NCBI GenBank assembly: GCA_041674385.1
Contig: JBAYVU010000013.1
Coordinates: 1 to 64,000 of the forward strand
DNA: 64,000 nucleotides
Source of the DNA: JACRAR01 sp041674385
GTDB taxonomy: Bacteria; Pseudomonadota; Gammaproteobacteria; Burkholderiales; Rhodocyclaceae
Reading direction: 5' to 3'
Below are positions 1 to 8,454 of this stretch, piece after piece (the stretch's first letter is position 1; every line of letters starts with the position of its first letter). The translations under genes and the position numbers were made by a program. The notes under the pieces were generated by a model. The model ran no database searches and was not told the DNA's origin. It was given only the letters and a program-made list of their open reading frames with translations.

Positions 1-349
1 CCAGCGCCCCCCGCCAGCCCTTGTTGATCGCGTTGTTCAGCGCGGTGCCGATGAACAGCGTAAAGGCGATCCAGGTCGGAAACCCCAGTGCCGCTGACCA
101 GATGCCGACCAGCAGCGAGTCGATGACCAGATTGGACAATTCGGCTTTGAGCGGATCGCTGGCGATCCGGGCGCGGTAGTAAACCAGGTGGGGATAAATC
201 AGGAACTGCAACATCAGCAAGCCCCATGCGGCGAAGCCGTAGCCCTGTCCTTGCATATGCAGGCCGATGGCGACGAACAGCGCGGCGAAGGAGGAAGCCC
301 GGAACAGGTAATGTGTGCGGATCAGCCATTGGTAGTTCGACTTCGGCAC
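1..349 (-). CDS. MASE2-domain membrane sensor, likely diguanylate cyclase (partial)
   Basis: Only the N-terminal part (about 116 residues) lies in the window; the gene runs off the left edge. The translation starts near PKSNYQWLIRTHYLFRASS and shows hydrophobic segments with the RTHYLFRA, YPHLVYYRARIASDPLKAE and NLVIDSLLVGIW patterns typical of MASE2. This membrane sensor domain is normally found at the N-terminus of GGDEF diguanylate cyclases and some adenylate cyclases. The output domain is outside the window, so the enzymatic role is inferred from the family. The start is uncertain: GTG at 349 follows the fadD stop (362-360) by about 10 bases, and an in-frame GTG lies 12 codons further upstream inside fadD. 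It probably shares a transcript with fadD. Confidence 0.65.
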   Translation of the reverse strand, partial: MPKSNYQWLIRTHYLFRASSFAALFVAIGLHMQGQGYGFAAWGLLMLQFLIYPHLVYYRARIASDPLKAELSNLVIDSLLVGIWSAALGFPTWIAFTLFIGTALNNAINKGWRGAL

Positions 350-359
350 TTTGCGGCTC

Positions 360-2027
360 TTATGCAGTCCCGTCGCGCAAGGCACGGCGCAATATCTTGC
401 CCACGTTGGTTTTCGGCAGTTCGGCACGGAACTCGATGTGTTTGGGTATCTTGTAGCCGGTCAGGCTGTTCTTGCAATGGGCGATCAAATCTTCGGCGCC
501 AAGTTTCGGGTCTTTCTTGACGACAAAAATCTTCACTGCTTCGCCCGATTTCTCGTCCGGTACCCCGATTGCGGCCACTTCCAGCACGCCAGGGTGCATC
601 GCGACGATCGCCTCGATCTCGTTCGGGTAAACGTTGAAACCCGAGACCAGAATCATGTCCTTCTTGCGATCGACAATCCGGATGAATCCCTTTTCATCGA
701 CGATGCCGATATCCCCGGTGAGCAAAAAACCATCGGCCATGATGACCTTGGCTGTTTCCTCCGGACGGTTCCAGTAGCCTTTCATCACCTGTGGCCCGCG
801 GATACAGATTTCCCCGGCTTCGCCCAAGGGCACATCGAGGCCTTCGTCGTTGCGTAGCGTCACCTCGGTCGAGGATATCGGCAGGCCGATCGAGCCATTG
901 TATTCAGCCAGGTCCAGCGGATTGATGGTTGCCGCTGGCGAGGTTTCCGTGAGGCCGTAGGCTTCGATCAGAGGGTGTCCCGTCGTCATTTTCCATTTGT
1001 CGGCCACTGCTTTTTGCACCGCCATGCCGCCGCCGAGCGAGACATGCAAATGACTAAAATCCAGTGCGGCAAAATTGGCGTCGTGGAGCAGGGCATTGAA
1101 CAGCGTATTGACGCCGGTGATGGTGGTGAATTTGTACTTCGCCAACTCCTTGATGAACCCGGGAATATCGCGCGGATTGGTGATCAGCAGGTTGGTCGCG
1201 CCAATCTTGAGGAAGGTCAGGCAATTCGCCGTCAAGGCGAAGATGTGGTACAGCGGCAAGGCTGTGACGATGATTTCATCGCCTTTGGTGAGCACCGGTT
1301 TGAGCCAGGCATGCGCCTGTTGCAGGTTGGCAATGATATTGCGATGGGTCAGCATCGCTCCCTTGGAAACACCGGTAGTCCCGCCGGTGTATTGCAGAAA
1401 GGCGATATCCTCATGGTCGACTTGCACCGGCACCAGCGTGGCATTTGCCCCGCGCGCCAGCATCGTCTTGAAACTCACCGCTGTGGGCAGTTCCCAGGAG
1501 GGCACCATCTTCTTGATTTTCCTGACGACGAAATCGACCAGCATGCCCTTGGGGAAGCCGAGCATGTCGCCAAGGCTGGTGACAATGATATGTTTGATGG
1601 GGGTCTTCGCCACAACCTGCTGCAGCACACTGGCGAAGTTTTCCACGATCACGATCGTTTCCGCGCCCGAGTCGCTGAGTTGGTGCTCCAGTTCGGGCGC
1701 CGTGTACAGTGGATTGCAATTGACCACCGTATAGCCGGCGCGTAAAGCGCCGAAGATGCAGATCGGATACTGCAGTAGATTGGGCATCATCAGGGCGATG
1801 CGTGCCCCCCGGGGTAATTTCAGCACCTGCTGGCAATAGGCCGAAAACTGGCCAGACAATCGATCCAGCTCCGCATAGCTGATCGCCTTGCCCATGTTGA
1901 TGTAGGCTGGGCGCGAGGCGAAGGTCTTGACGCTTTTTTCGAACAAATCGCCAAGCGATTTGAATTCGTTGGCATCGATTTCCGCCGGGACGCCCGCCAT
2001 GTAGCTCTTCAACCAGACCTTCTCCAT
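360..2027 (-). CDS. fadD: Long-chain-fatty-acid--CoA ligase
   Basis: A 555-residue acyl-CoA synthetase of the ANL superfamily. It activates long-chain fatty acids to acyl-CoA through an acyl-adenylate, feeding beta-oxidation or phospholipid synthesis. Visible motifs are the AMP-binding P-loop YTGGTTGVSKGAMLTH (about 213-228), YGLTET (357-362), TGD (437-439) and the hinge region with RKKD (454-457). The N-terminus MEKVWLKSYMAGVP resembles E. coli FadD. I chose ATG at 2027 because a GGGAGGAAG ribosome-binding site sits just upstream; an upstream in-frame start at 2072 would add 15 unconserved residues. It is followed closely by the MASE2 gene and preceded by fdxA on the same strand. Confidence 0.93.
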   Translation of the reverse strand: MEKVWLKSYMAGVPAEIDANEFKSLGDLFEKSVKTFASRPAYINMGKAISYAELDRLSGQFSAYCQQVLKLPRGARIALMMPNLLQYPICIFGALRAGYTVVNCNPLYTAPELEHQLSDSGAETIVIVENFASVLQQVVAKTPIKHIIVTSLGDMLGFPKGMLVDFVVRKIKKMVPSWELPTAVSFKTMLARGANATLVPVQVDHEDIAFLQYTGGTTGVSKGAMLTHRNIIANLQQAHAWLKPVLTKGDEIIVTALPLYHIFALTANCLTFLKIGATNLLITNPRDIPGFIKELAKYKFTTITGVNTLFNALLHDANFAALDFSHLHVSLGGGMAVQKAVADKWKMTTGHPLIEAYGLTETSPAATINPLDLAEYNGSIGLPISSTEVTLRNDEGLDVPLGEAGEICIRGPQVMKGYWNRPEETAKVIMADGFLLTGDIGIVDEKGFIRIVDRKKDMILVSGFNVYPNEIEAIVAMHPGVLEVAAIGVPDEKSGEAVKIFVVKKDPKLGAEDLIAHCKNSLTGYKIPKHIEFRAELPKTNVGKILRRALRDGTA

Positions 2028-2077
2028 ACTTCCTCCCGAGTATTGTTTGCCGTCCTCCCCGCGGTACAGCAACGACC

Positions 2078-2401
2078 TCAGCGCTCGAGCTTATCGAGTT
2101 TGCTTTTGACCTTGGCCCAGGTGTCGGCGTCGGGCAAGGATTCCTTGCGTTCGATAATAGGCTTCCAGCGCTTGGACAATTCGGCGTTCAATGCGATAAA
2201 GTGCCGCTGTTCGTCGGGCAGGTCGCTATCGGCAAAGATTGCCTCAACTGGGCATTCGGCCACACACAGCGTGCAGTCGATGCACTCATCGGGATCGATG
2301 ACGAGAAAATTGGGTCCTTCGCGGAAACAGTCGCACGGACAGACATCGACGCAATCCGTGTATTTGCACTTAATGCAGGGTTCGGTCACAACATAGGCCA
2401 T
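2078..2401 (-). CDS. fdxA: Seven-iron ferredoxin FdxA
   Basis: A 107-residue soluble electron carrier of the Azotobacter FdI/FdxA type, binding one [3Fe-4S] and one [4Fe-4S] cluster. The first cysteine set starts at C9 and C12 with C17, C21 and C25 following. The second is C40, C43, C46 and C50 in the pattern CIDCTLCVAECP. The C-terminal tail ending KSKLDKLER is typical of FdxA. ATG at 2401 gives the canonical MAYVVTEPCIKC start and has a GGTGG ribosome-binding site; an in-frame extension upstream to 2527 has no homologous character. It lies 50 bases upstream of fadD on the same strand. Its specific partner cannot be read from the sequence. Confidence 0.93.
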   Translation of the reverse strand: MAYVVTEPCIKCKYTDCVDVCPCDCFREGPNFLVIDPDECIDCTLCVAECPVEAIFADSDLPDEQRHFIALNAELSKRWKPIIERKESLPDADTWAKVKSKLDKLER

Positions 2402-2598
2402 GTCACACCACCTTCTGTCATATGCAGGATTCGCGATCCAAGTATAATTGAAGAGAAGACGCTTGTACCGTAGCAGAAAAAACACAAGAAACCCGGAATA
2501 TTGTAGTATTCGCCGGTGGCTAAGCAATGTGGCGACAGTGAAGTTGCCCCCGCGCCGCGTTTTTTGTTAGCATGATCATCCAGGTTGTTCTGTTTCAT

Positions 2599-2648
2599 CC
2601 AATACATTCCAATATCCGCATTTCCAATTCTTCCCAATTCTTCCAATT
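2599..2648 (+). repeat. Five CCAAT repeats upstream of trxA
   Basis: CCAAT occurs at 2599, 2609, 2624, 2634 and 2643, a spacing of 10, 15, 10 and 9 bases. The last three copies lie in near-identical 10-base units of the form TTYCCAATTC. The cluster ends about 38 bases before the trxA start. The spacing near one helical turn suggests a protein-binding array or a small tandem duplication; neither is demonstrated. Confidence 0.4.
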
Positions 2649-2686
2649 GGCCCCACTCGGGGAAAAATTCACAACACGAGGAAACC

Positions 2687-3013
2687 ATGAGCGAGCATAT
2701 TCATCACGTCACCGATGCCAACTTCAAGAGCGAAGTGCTCGAATCCAGCCTTCCCGTGCTGGTCGATTACTGGGCCGAGTGGTGCGGCCCCTGCAAAATG
2801 ATCGCTCCTATCCTTGAAGATATCGCCAAGGATTACTCCGGCAAGCTCAAAGTCGCCAAGCTCAATATCGACGATAACCAAAAGACGCCGGGAGAATTTG
2901 GCATCCGCGGCATCCCGACCCTGATGCTGTTCAAGGGCGGCAACATCGAAGCCACCAAGGTCGGCGCATTGTCGAAATCGCAATTGACCGCTTTTATTGA
3001 CAGCAACCTCTGA
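2687..3013 (+). CDS. trxA: Thioredoxin
   Basis: A 108-residue classical cytosolic thioredoxin that reduces disulfides in ribonucleotide reductase, PAPS reductase and other targets. It has the active site WCGPC (C33, C36) after the VDYWAEW strand and the conserved cis-proline segment RGIPTLMLF. Length and layout match E. coli TrxA. The start at 2687 is preceded by an ACACGAGGAAACC ribosome-binding region. The next gene downstream is rho, a common trxA-rho neighbourhood in proteobacteria. Confidence 0.97.
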   Translation: MSEHIHHVTDANFKSEVLESSLPVLVDYWAEWCGPCKMIAPILEDIAKDYSGKLKVAKLNIDDNQKTPGEFGIRGIPTLMLFKGGNIEATKVGALSKSQLTAFIDSNL

Positions 3014-3090
3014 TCCCGTTACAGTTCGGCTCCAACGTAGCCCAGCCCGCATCAACAACTAATCAATCAGTGCGCTGGCCGGACCTAAAT

Positions 3091-3173
3091 CTGCACCCCC
3101 CTGTTCCCCGTTTCCTTCTGGATCGTCCCTGATTCATTTTTCTTTCCCGCTTCACGCCTAGCAGGTCTTCCCT
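3091..3173 (+). promoter_or_regulatory. C/T-rich rho leader, possible rut-like autoregulatory region
   Basis: The 83 bases before the rho start contain 64 pyrimidines and only 12 G on the coding strand, with runs such as CACCCCCCTGTTCCCC. Rho loads on unstructured, C-rich, G-poor RNA, and E. coli rho is known to be autoregulated by termination in its own leader. A similar role here is inferred from composition only. Confidence 0.35.
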
Positions 3174-4433
3174 ATGCATCTATCGGAGCTTAAAGTCCTC
3201 CACGTCAGTCAGTTACTCGAAATGGCCATCGCCAACGAGATCGACGGTGCCAACCGCCTGCGCAAGCAGGAATTGATCTTCGCGCTGCTCAAGAACCGCG
3301 CCAAAAAGGGCGAGAATATCTTCGGCGACGGCGCGCTGGAAGTGCTGCCGGATGGTTTCGGCTTCTTGCGCACCCCGGACACTTCGTATCTGGCCAGTAC
3401 CGACGACATCTATGTCTCACCCTCGCAGATCCGCCGCTTCAACCTGCACACCGGCGACACCGTCGAGGGGGAAATCCGCACGCCGAAAGATGGCGAGCGT
3501 TACTTCGCACTGGTCAAGGTCGATAAGGTTAACGGCGAACTCCCGGAAGCCTCCAAGCACAAGATCCTGTTCGAGAATCTGACCCCGCTGCACCCGAACA
3601 AGCACATGCAATTGGAGCGCGACATGCGCGGCGAGGAAAACACCACCTCGCGCGTGATCGACATCATCGCCCCCATCGGCAAGGGTCAGCGCGGCCTGCT
3701 GGTGGCCAGTCCGAAGAGCGGCAAGACCGTCATGATGCAGCACATTGCCCACGCCATCTCGGTGAACCATCCGGACGTGGTATTGATCGTGCTGCTGATC
3801 GACTAGCGTCCCGAGGAAGTGACCGAGATGCAGCGTTCGGTCAAGGGCGAGGTGGTCGCCTCGACCTTCGACGAGCCGGCGACGCGCCATGTGCAAGTCG
3901 CCGAAATGGTCATCGAAAAGGCCAAGCGTTTGGTGGAGCACAAGAAGGATGTGGTGATCCTGCTCGACTCCATCACCCGGCTCGCACGTGCCTACAACAC
4001 CGTGGTACCGGCCTCCGGCAAGGTGCTGACGGGCGGCGTCGACGCAAACGCCCTGCAGCGGCCGAAGCGCTTTTTCGGTGCCGCTCGCAACGTTGAGGAA
4101 GGTGGCTCATTGACCATCATCGCCACCGCGCTGATCGACACCGGCAGCCGCATGGACGATGTGATCTACGAGGAATTCAAGGGCACCGGCAACATGGAAA
4201 TCCACCTGGATCGCCGCATGGCCGAAAAGCGCGTCTATCCGGCGATCAACGTCAATCGCTCGGGCACCCGGCGCGAGGAACTGCTGCTGAAGCCCGATGT
4301 GCTGCAAAAAATGTGGGTGCTGCGCAAGTTGCTCTACAACATGGACGACATGGAAGCCATGGAGTTCCTGCTCGACAAGATCAAGGCGACCAAGAACAAC
4401 GCGGAATTCTTTGACGCAATGCGCCGCGGCTGA
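3174..4433 (+). pseudogene. rho: Transcription termination factor Rho, reading frame interrupted by TAG at codon 211
   Basis: The hexameric RNA-dependent ATPase/helicase that terminates transcription. The two halves (3174-3803 and 3807-4433) stay in one frame and together align residue for residue with E. coli Rho at the N-terminal half: cold-shock-like RNA-binding domain with GFGFLR, then Walker A with KSGKT (181-185). After the stop follow RPEEVTEMQR, the Walker B segment VVILLDSITRLARAYN, and the C-terminal domain ending FFDAMRRG. Codon 211 is TAG (3804-3806) where the family has GAG in LLIDERPEEV, the catalytic glutamate. No other base looks disturbed. Because rho is normally essential in proteobacteria, this may be a sequencing or assembly error, a suppressed or read-through codon, or real loss. 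ATG at 3174 gives the collinear start. Confidence 0.85.
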
Positions 4434-4446
4434 TAGGCGCATTCGA

Positions 4447-4475
4447 TTGCAATCCTCAAGAAATTCAAGGATAAT
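4447..4475 (+). promoter_or_regulatory. Sigma70-like promoter for rpmE
   Basis: TTGCAA (4447-4452) and GATAAT (4470-4475) are separated by 17 bases. The predicted start of transcription lies about 55 bases before rpmE. It directly follows the rho stop codon. Confidence 0.5.
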
Positions 4476-4538
4476 CTCGCCCTCTCCAGTCCCGGCGAGG
4501 ATATTTTCTCCCGGGCAGTTTTCGCCAAGGAATAGATC

Positions 4539-4754
4539 ATGAAAGAAAAAATTCACCCGAACTACGTCGAGATCGACGTCACGTGCAGTTGCGGCAACAA
4601 TTTCAAGACCCGCTCGACCAGCGGCAAGCCTCTGCACGTCGAAGTTTGCTCGGAGTGTCACCCGTTTTATACGGGCAAACAGAAGATAGTAGACACAGCC
4701 GGCCGTGTCGAACGCTTCCGCCAAAAGTATGGCAACGTGCAACGTTCAGCCTAA
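4539..4754 (+). CDS. rpmE: 50S ribosomal protein L31
   Basis: A 71-residue ribosomal protein of the large subunit. It is the zinc-containing (C+) form: C16, C18, C37 and C40 are present in VTCSCGN and EVCSECHPFYTG. The start MKEKIHPNY is the family standard. It sits downstream of rho, as in many proteobacteria, with its own predicted promoter and a strong terminator right after the stop. Confidence 0.97.
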   Translation: MKEKIHPNYVEIDVTCSCGNNFKTRSTSGKPLHVEVCSECHPFYTGKQKIVDTAGRVERFRQKYGNVQRSA

Positions 4755-4772
4755 CGCGGGTCACGGACAGTC

Positions 4773-4797
4773 AAAGGCAGCTTCGGCTGCCTTTTTT
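4773..4797 (+). terminator. Rho-independent terminator after rpmE
   Basis: Stem AAAGGCAGC / GCTGCCTTT with a TTCG tetraloop, followed by further T residues. It is about 18 bases past the rpmE stop. It also abuts the next coding frame, which could begin at 4800. Confidence 0.9.
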
Positions 4798-4799
4798 CA

Positions 4800-6575
4800 T
4801 TGTCCGATCCCATTCCTGGCCGCGGCCCAGTGATTCCATCTGCGGCCCGTTCTGTATCCTCCCGACTTGGTCGGGGTTCGCTTGCCTTGCCGCTGCATGG
4901 CTGGGCACTGGTAGCGCTATGCGCCATGTACCTACTGGCGGGGCTGATTGGCCACGACCCGTGGAAGAACGACGATGCCGTTCACTTTGGCGTCGTCTAT
5001 GGCTTTCTTCACGGTGGCGGCTGGCTGGTTCCCCATCTTGCAGGAGAGCCGTTCCTGGAGATGCCGCCGCTCTACTATTGGGTTGCCGCTCTTTGCGCCA
5101 GGCTGTTCGACTGGCTGCTGCCTCTGCATGATGCGGCACGCTTGGCGTCGGGGCTATTCGGCGCTTTGTTTCTGGGCTTGCTGGCTTATACCGGCAACCT
5201 CTTGCAACAGTTGGAACGCTCCGATCGCAAACCGGCGGATGATTCGGGAAAAGGCGATAGCGGCAATGCCGCAACGCTCATCGCCATCGGCAGTCTCGGC
5301 TTGCTGGTGCCGATTCACGACACCCAACCGCTGGCCGCTTTGCTCGCCGCCAGCGCCGCCGCCTATGCCGGCTTGAGTCTGCTGCCGCGGCGCCCATCGG
5401 CCGGGGGTCTGATGGCAGGACTCGGCCTGGGTTTGGGGTTTCTCTCCAGCGGTCTGATGGCGGTGATCACTCTGTTCCCCCTGCTGCTGTTGCTGCCGCT
5501 GAATTCGCAATGGCGCCAAGCTTCCAGTTTGCGCGGTTTAGCCATTGCCGTTGCGGTAGCGGTTCCGCTGAGCCTCAGTTGGCCCCTGCTGCTAGCCTGG
5601 CAAGCCCCGGATATGCTCAGTATCTGGTGGTCACGCGCCGTTGCCGGGGTGCATTACCGGAGCGATTGGCTGAACAACCTTTCCGATCTTGCCGAACTGC
5701 TTGCCTGGTTCACCTGGCCGGCCTTGCCGCTGGCGTTGTGGACACTCTGGCTCAATCGCCGGCGACTCGGTCAGCCCGCCATGGCGTTGCCGCTAATCGG
5801 TACGTTGACCACGTTGCTGATGCTGCTGTTGTTTTCCGAGCCCCGGCCGCTGTCGGAACTGCCCTTGTTGGTGCCATTGATCCTGCTGGCGGGGGCCGGT
5901 GCAAGCCGGCTTCGGCGCGGCGCCGCCAATGCTTTCGACTGGTTCGGCATGATGACTTTCACTATCGTCGCCGGCCTGATCTGGCTTGGCGGTATTGCCA
6001 TGATCAGCGGCATCCCTGCACAGATAGCGCGCAATTTCGCCAAGCTGCAGCCTGGCTATGCCGCGCATTTTTCGCCGCTGGCCTATGGATTCGCTGCATT
6101 GCTGAGCCTGGCTTGGTGCTGGCTGGTCTTTGTCGGTCCCCGTTCGGCTTGGCGCGCCGCCACCAACTGGGCGGCCGGCATGACGCTGGCCTGGACGCTG
6201 CTGATGACGCTCTGGCTGCCTTGGATAGACTATGGCAAGAGCTATCGAGGTGTTGCGGCTTCGCTCACGCAGGCGCTCGCCAATAAAGGCCGCTTTCCTG
6301 AAACCAATGCCGCAGGATCGAAAGCCGGCACTGTGGGCGAGTCCCCTTGCATCGCCGGGCTTCACCTCGGAAGCGCCCAGCGTGTTTCGCTGCAATATTT
6401 TGCGAGCATCGTCACGCGGCGCACGGCATCCCCGGCAACCGCCTCTTGCCCTTTGCTGTTGGAACAAACATCTTCTCGCAAGGATACGCCGCCGCCCGGC
6501 TGGCGAAAAATCTGGGAGGGGCGCCGTCCGGGCGATCGCAGCGAAGTGCTGCGGCTTTACAGTTTGATGAAGTGA
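4800..6575 (+). CDS. ArnT/PMT-like glycosyltransferase family 39 membrane protein
   Basis: An integral membrane protein of about 590 residues with many hydrophobic helices. The first periplasmic loop carries GHDPWKNDDAVHFG followed by PFLEMPPLYYW, the pattern of the catalytic loop in GT-C enzymes of the PMT/ArnT family. Those enzymes transfer sugars from polyprenyl-phosphate donors to proteins or lipid A. The acceptor is unknown. The most upstream start (TTG at 4800) lies only 3 bases after the rpmE terminator and has no ribosome-binding site; GTG at 4830 or ATG at 4926 are alternatives. The 3' end overlaps the end of the convergent orn gene by 19 bases. Confidence 0.72.
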   Translation: MSDPIPGRGPVIPSAARSVSSRLGRGSLALPLHGWALVALCAMYLLAGLIGHDPWKNDDAVHFGVVYGFLHGGGWLVPHLAGEPFLEMPPLYYWVAALCARLFDWLLPLHDAARLASGLFGALFLGLLAYTGNLLQQLERSDRKPADDSGKGDSGNAATLIAIGSLGLLVPIHDTQPLAALLAASAAAYAGLSLLPRRPSAGGLMAGLGLGLGFLSSGLMAVITLFPLLLLLPLNSQWRQASSLRGLAIAVAVAVPLSLSWPLLLAWQAPDMLSIWWSRAVAGVHYRSDWLNNLSDLAELLAWFTWPALPLALWTLWLNRRRLGQPAMALPLIGTLTTLLMLLLFSEPRPLSELPLLVPLILLAGAGASRLRRGAANAFDWFGMMTFTIVAGLIWLGGIAMISGIPAQIARNFAKLQPGYAAHFSPLAYGFAALLSLAWCWLVFVGPRSAWRAATNWAAGMTLAWTLLMTLWLPWIDYGKSYRGVAASLTQALANKGRFPETNAAGSKAGTVGESPCIAGLHLGSAQRVSLQYFASIVTRRTASPATASCPLLLEQTSSRKDTPPPGWRKIWEGRRPGDRSEVLRLYSLMK

Positions 6576-7102
6576 TCCCGGTAGAACTTCATTTCTTCGA
6601 TCGATTCGTAGATATCAGCCAATGCCGTGTGCTTGCCGTGCTTGACGATACCTTTGGCCAGCTCGGGCTTCCAGCGTTTGCACAGTTCCTTCAGCGTGCT
6701 GACATCGAGATTGCGATAGTGGAAATAGTCTTCCAGTTTGGGCATATGGCGCGCCATGAAGCGCCGGTCCTGGCAGATCGAGTTGCCGCACATCGGCGAG
6801 ACGCGCGCCGGTACGTACAGTTTGATGAACGCCAGGCATTGCGCTTCAACCTCGGCCTCATCCAGCAGCGAGGCCTTCACCTTGTCGATCAATCCGGAAC
6901 GTCCGTGGGTGTTCTTGTTCCAATCGTCCATGCCATCCAGCGTGGCATCAGGCTGATGCACCACCCACGCCGGGCTTTCGGCCACGGTATTCAGTTGCGA
7001 GTCGGTCACCACCATGGCGATCTCGATGATACGGTCGGTATCGGGGCTGAGTCCGGTCATTTCCATGTCGAGCCAGATGAGTGCATTCTGATCTTGTGCC
7101 AT
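6557..7102 (-). CDS. orn: Oligoribonuclease
   Basis: A 181-residue 3'-5' exoribonuclease of the DEDD family. It degrades 2- to 5-nucleotide RNAs and pGpG from c-di-GMP turnover. Motif WLDMEMTGL provides D12 and E14, and HGKHTALADI near the C-terminus provides the final H and D. The length equals E. coli Orn. I chose ATG at 7102 (MAQDQNALIWLD); an upstream TTG at 7126 would add 8 residues. It is divergent from the CAAX-type protease and convergent with the glycosyltransferase. Confidence 0.96.
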   Translation of the reverse strand: MAQDQNALIWLDMEMTGLSPDTDRIIEIAMVVTDSQLNTVAESPAWVVHQPDATLDGMDDWNKNTHGRSGLIDKVKASLLDEAEVEAQCLAFIKLYVPARVSPMCGNSICQDRRFMARHMPKLEDYFHYRNLDVSTLKELCKRWKPELAKGIVKHGKHTALADIYESIEEMKFYRDHFIKL

Positions 7103-7161
7103 AAGTTTGCGCCACAGTATTTTCAATAAGGCGCGTATTCTGTCATATTTACCAATAGCGT

Positions 7162-8424
7162 ATGACTCATCAACTATTCACCCTGATATTCCTCTTCGGC
7201 CTGATTGCCAGCACCTCCCTGCATGTTTGGCTGGCGCTTCGCCATCTGCGCCATATCGCCCTGCACCGCTGCAGCGTGCCGGCGGAATTCTCGGAACGCA
7301 TCGACCTGAAAGCGCATCAGAAAGCCGCCGACTACAATCTTGCCAAGACCCGCCTGGGATTGGCCGAGCTTGCCGCCGGCAGTGTCTTGCTGCTGGCGTT
7401 TACTTTCGGCGGCCTGCTGCAGGGCAGTTATGAGGCATGGCTCCGCTTCTTTCCCGATGCCGGCTATGTCAGAAGCCTGGCGCTGTTCGGCGGCGTCGCG
7501 CTGATCGGCTTTCTCGTCGATCTGCCTTTCGGCCTTTACCGTACTTTCGTGCTGGAAGCGCGTTTTGGCTTCAACCAGATGAGTTGGCAATTGTTTCTTG
7601 CCGATCTCGCCAAGCAGGGGTTACTTGCCGTAGTGATAGGTGCGCCCTTGCTGCTGGCGGTATTGTGGCTGATGACGGCCATGGGGACGTACTGGTGGTT
7701 GTATGTCTGGCTCTTCTGGCTGGTATTCAACTTGCTGATGCTGTTGCTCTATCCGACGCTGATCGCGCCCCTCTTCAACAAGTTCGTTCCGCTCGACAAC
7801 CCCTCCCTGAAAGCGCGCATCGAAGCACTGTTGGCGCGCTGCGGCTTTCGCTCCAGCGGGTTGTTCGTCATGGATGGATCGAAACGCTCGGCCCACGGCA
7901 ACGCGTATTTCACGGGCTTTGGCTCTGCCAAGCGGATAGTGTTCTTCGACACCCTGCTGGCGCGCTTGAACCCCGAGGAGATTGAAGCGGTGCTTGCCCA
8001 TGAGCTCGGCCATTTCAAGCACCGCCATGTCTGGCAACGTATCATCCTGCTAGCCTGTTTCAGCCTGGCTTTCCTCTGGCTGCTCGGCAGCGTGATCGCA
8101 CAGCCATGGTTCTACACTGGCTTGGGCGTAGCCATGCCGGCTGACAGGGTGGAACTCAATGCCATGGCGCTGATTTTATTCTCCCTGGTACTGCCGTTAT
8201 TCACTTTCCCCCTGACGCCGCTGATGTCCCATTTTTCGCGCAAACACGAATACCAAGCGGATGATTATGCGGCGAGGCAAGCGCAAGCCGCGGATCTTAT
8301 CAGTGCCCTGGTCAAGTTGTACCGCGATAATGCCGCAACCTTGACCCCCGATCCGCTGCATTCGCTCTATTTCGATTCGCATCCGCCAGCCAGCCTGCGC
8401 ATCGCGCACCTGATCGGCCGCTAG
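7162..8424 (+). CDS. M48 family CAAX prenyl protease-like metallopeptidase (Ste24 type)
   Basis: A 420-residue membrane zinc metalloprotease. The HELGH zinc motif lies at about residues 280-284 (LAHELGHFKHRH) and a downstream EYQADDYAA segment supplies the third zinc ligand. Several hydrophobic helices span the N-terminal half. In eukaryotes Ste24 trims prenylated proteins; bacterial members are thought to act in membrane-protein quality control. The substrate here is unknown. It is followed by rsgA after 30 bases, probably co-transcribed. In beta- and gammaproteobacteria this gene is often found between orn and rsgA, as here. Confidence 0.92.
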   Translation: MTHQLFTLIFLFGLIASTSLHVWLALRHLRHIALHRCSVPAEFSERIDLKAHQKAADYNLAKTRLGLAELAAGSVLLLAFTFGGLLQGSYEAWLRFFPDAGYVRSLALFGGVALIGFLVDLPFGLYRTFVLEARFGFNQMSWQLFLADLAKQGLLAVVIGAPLLLAVLWLMTAMGTYWWLYVWLFWLVFNLLMLLLYPTLIAPLFNKFVPLDNPSLKARIEALLARCGFRSSGLFVMDGSKRSAHGNAYFTGFGSAKRIVFFDTLLARLNPEEIEAVLAHELGHFKHRHVWQRIILLACFSLAFLWLLGSVIAQPWFYTGLGVAMPADRVELNAMALILFSLVLPLFTFPLTPLMSHFSRKHEYQADDYAARQAQAADLISALVKLYRDNAATLTPDPLHSLYFDSHPPASLRIAHLIGR

Positions 8425-8454
8425 CGAAATGGCCGACATTCCCGATCCCGCCTT

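Noticed and set aside
3174..4433. Two separate genes for N- and C-terminal halves of Rho
   Set aside because: The second half would start at an internal ATG with no ribosome-binding site, and the two halves are in the same frame separated by one stop codon.
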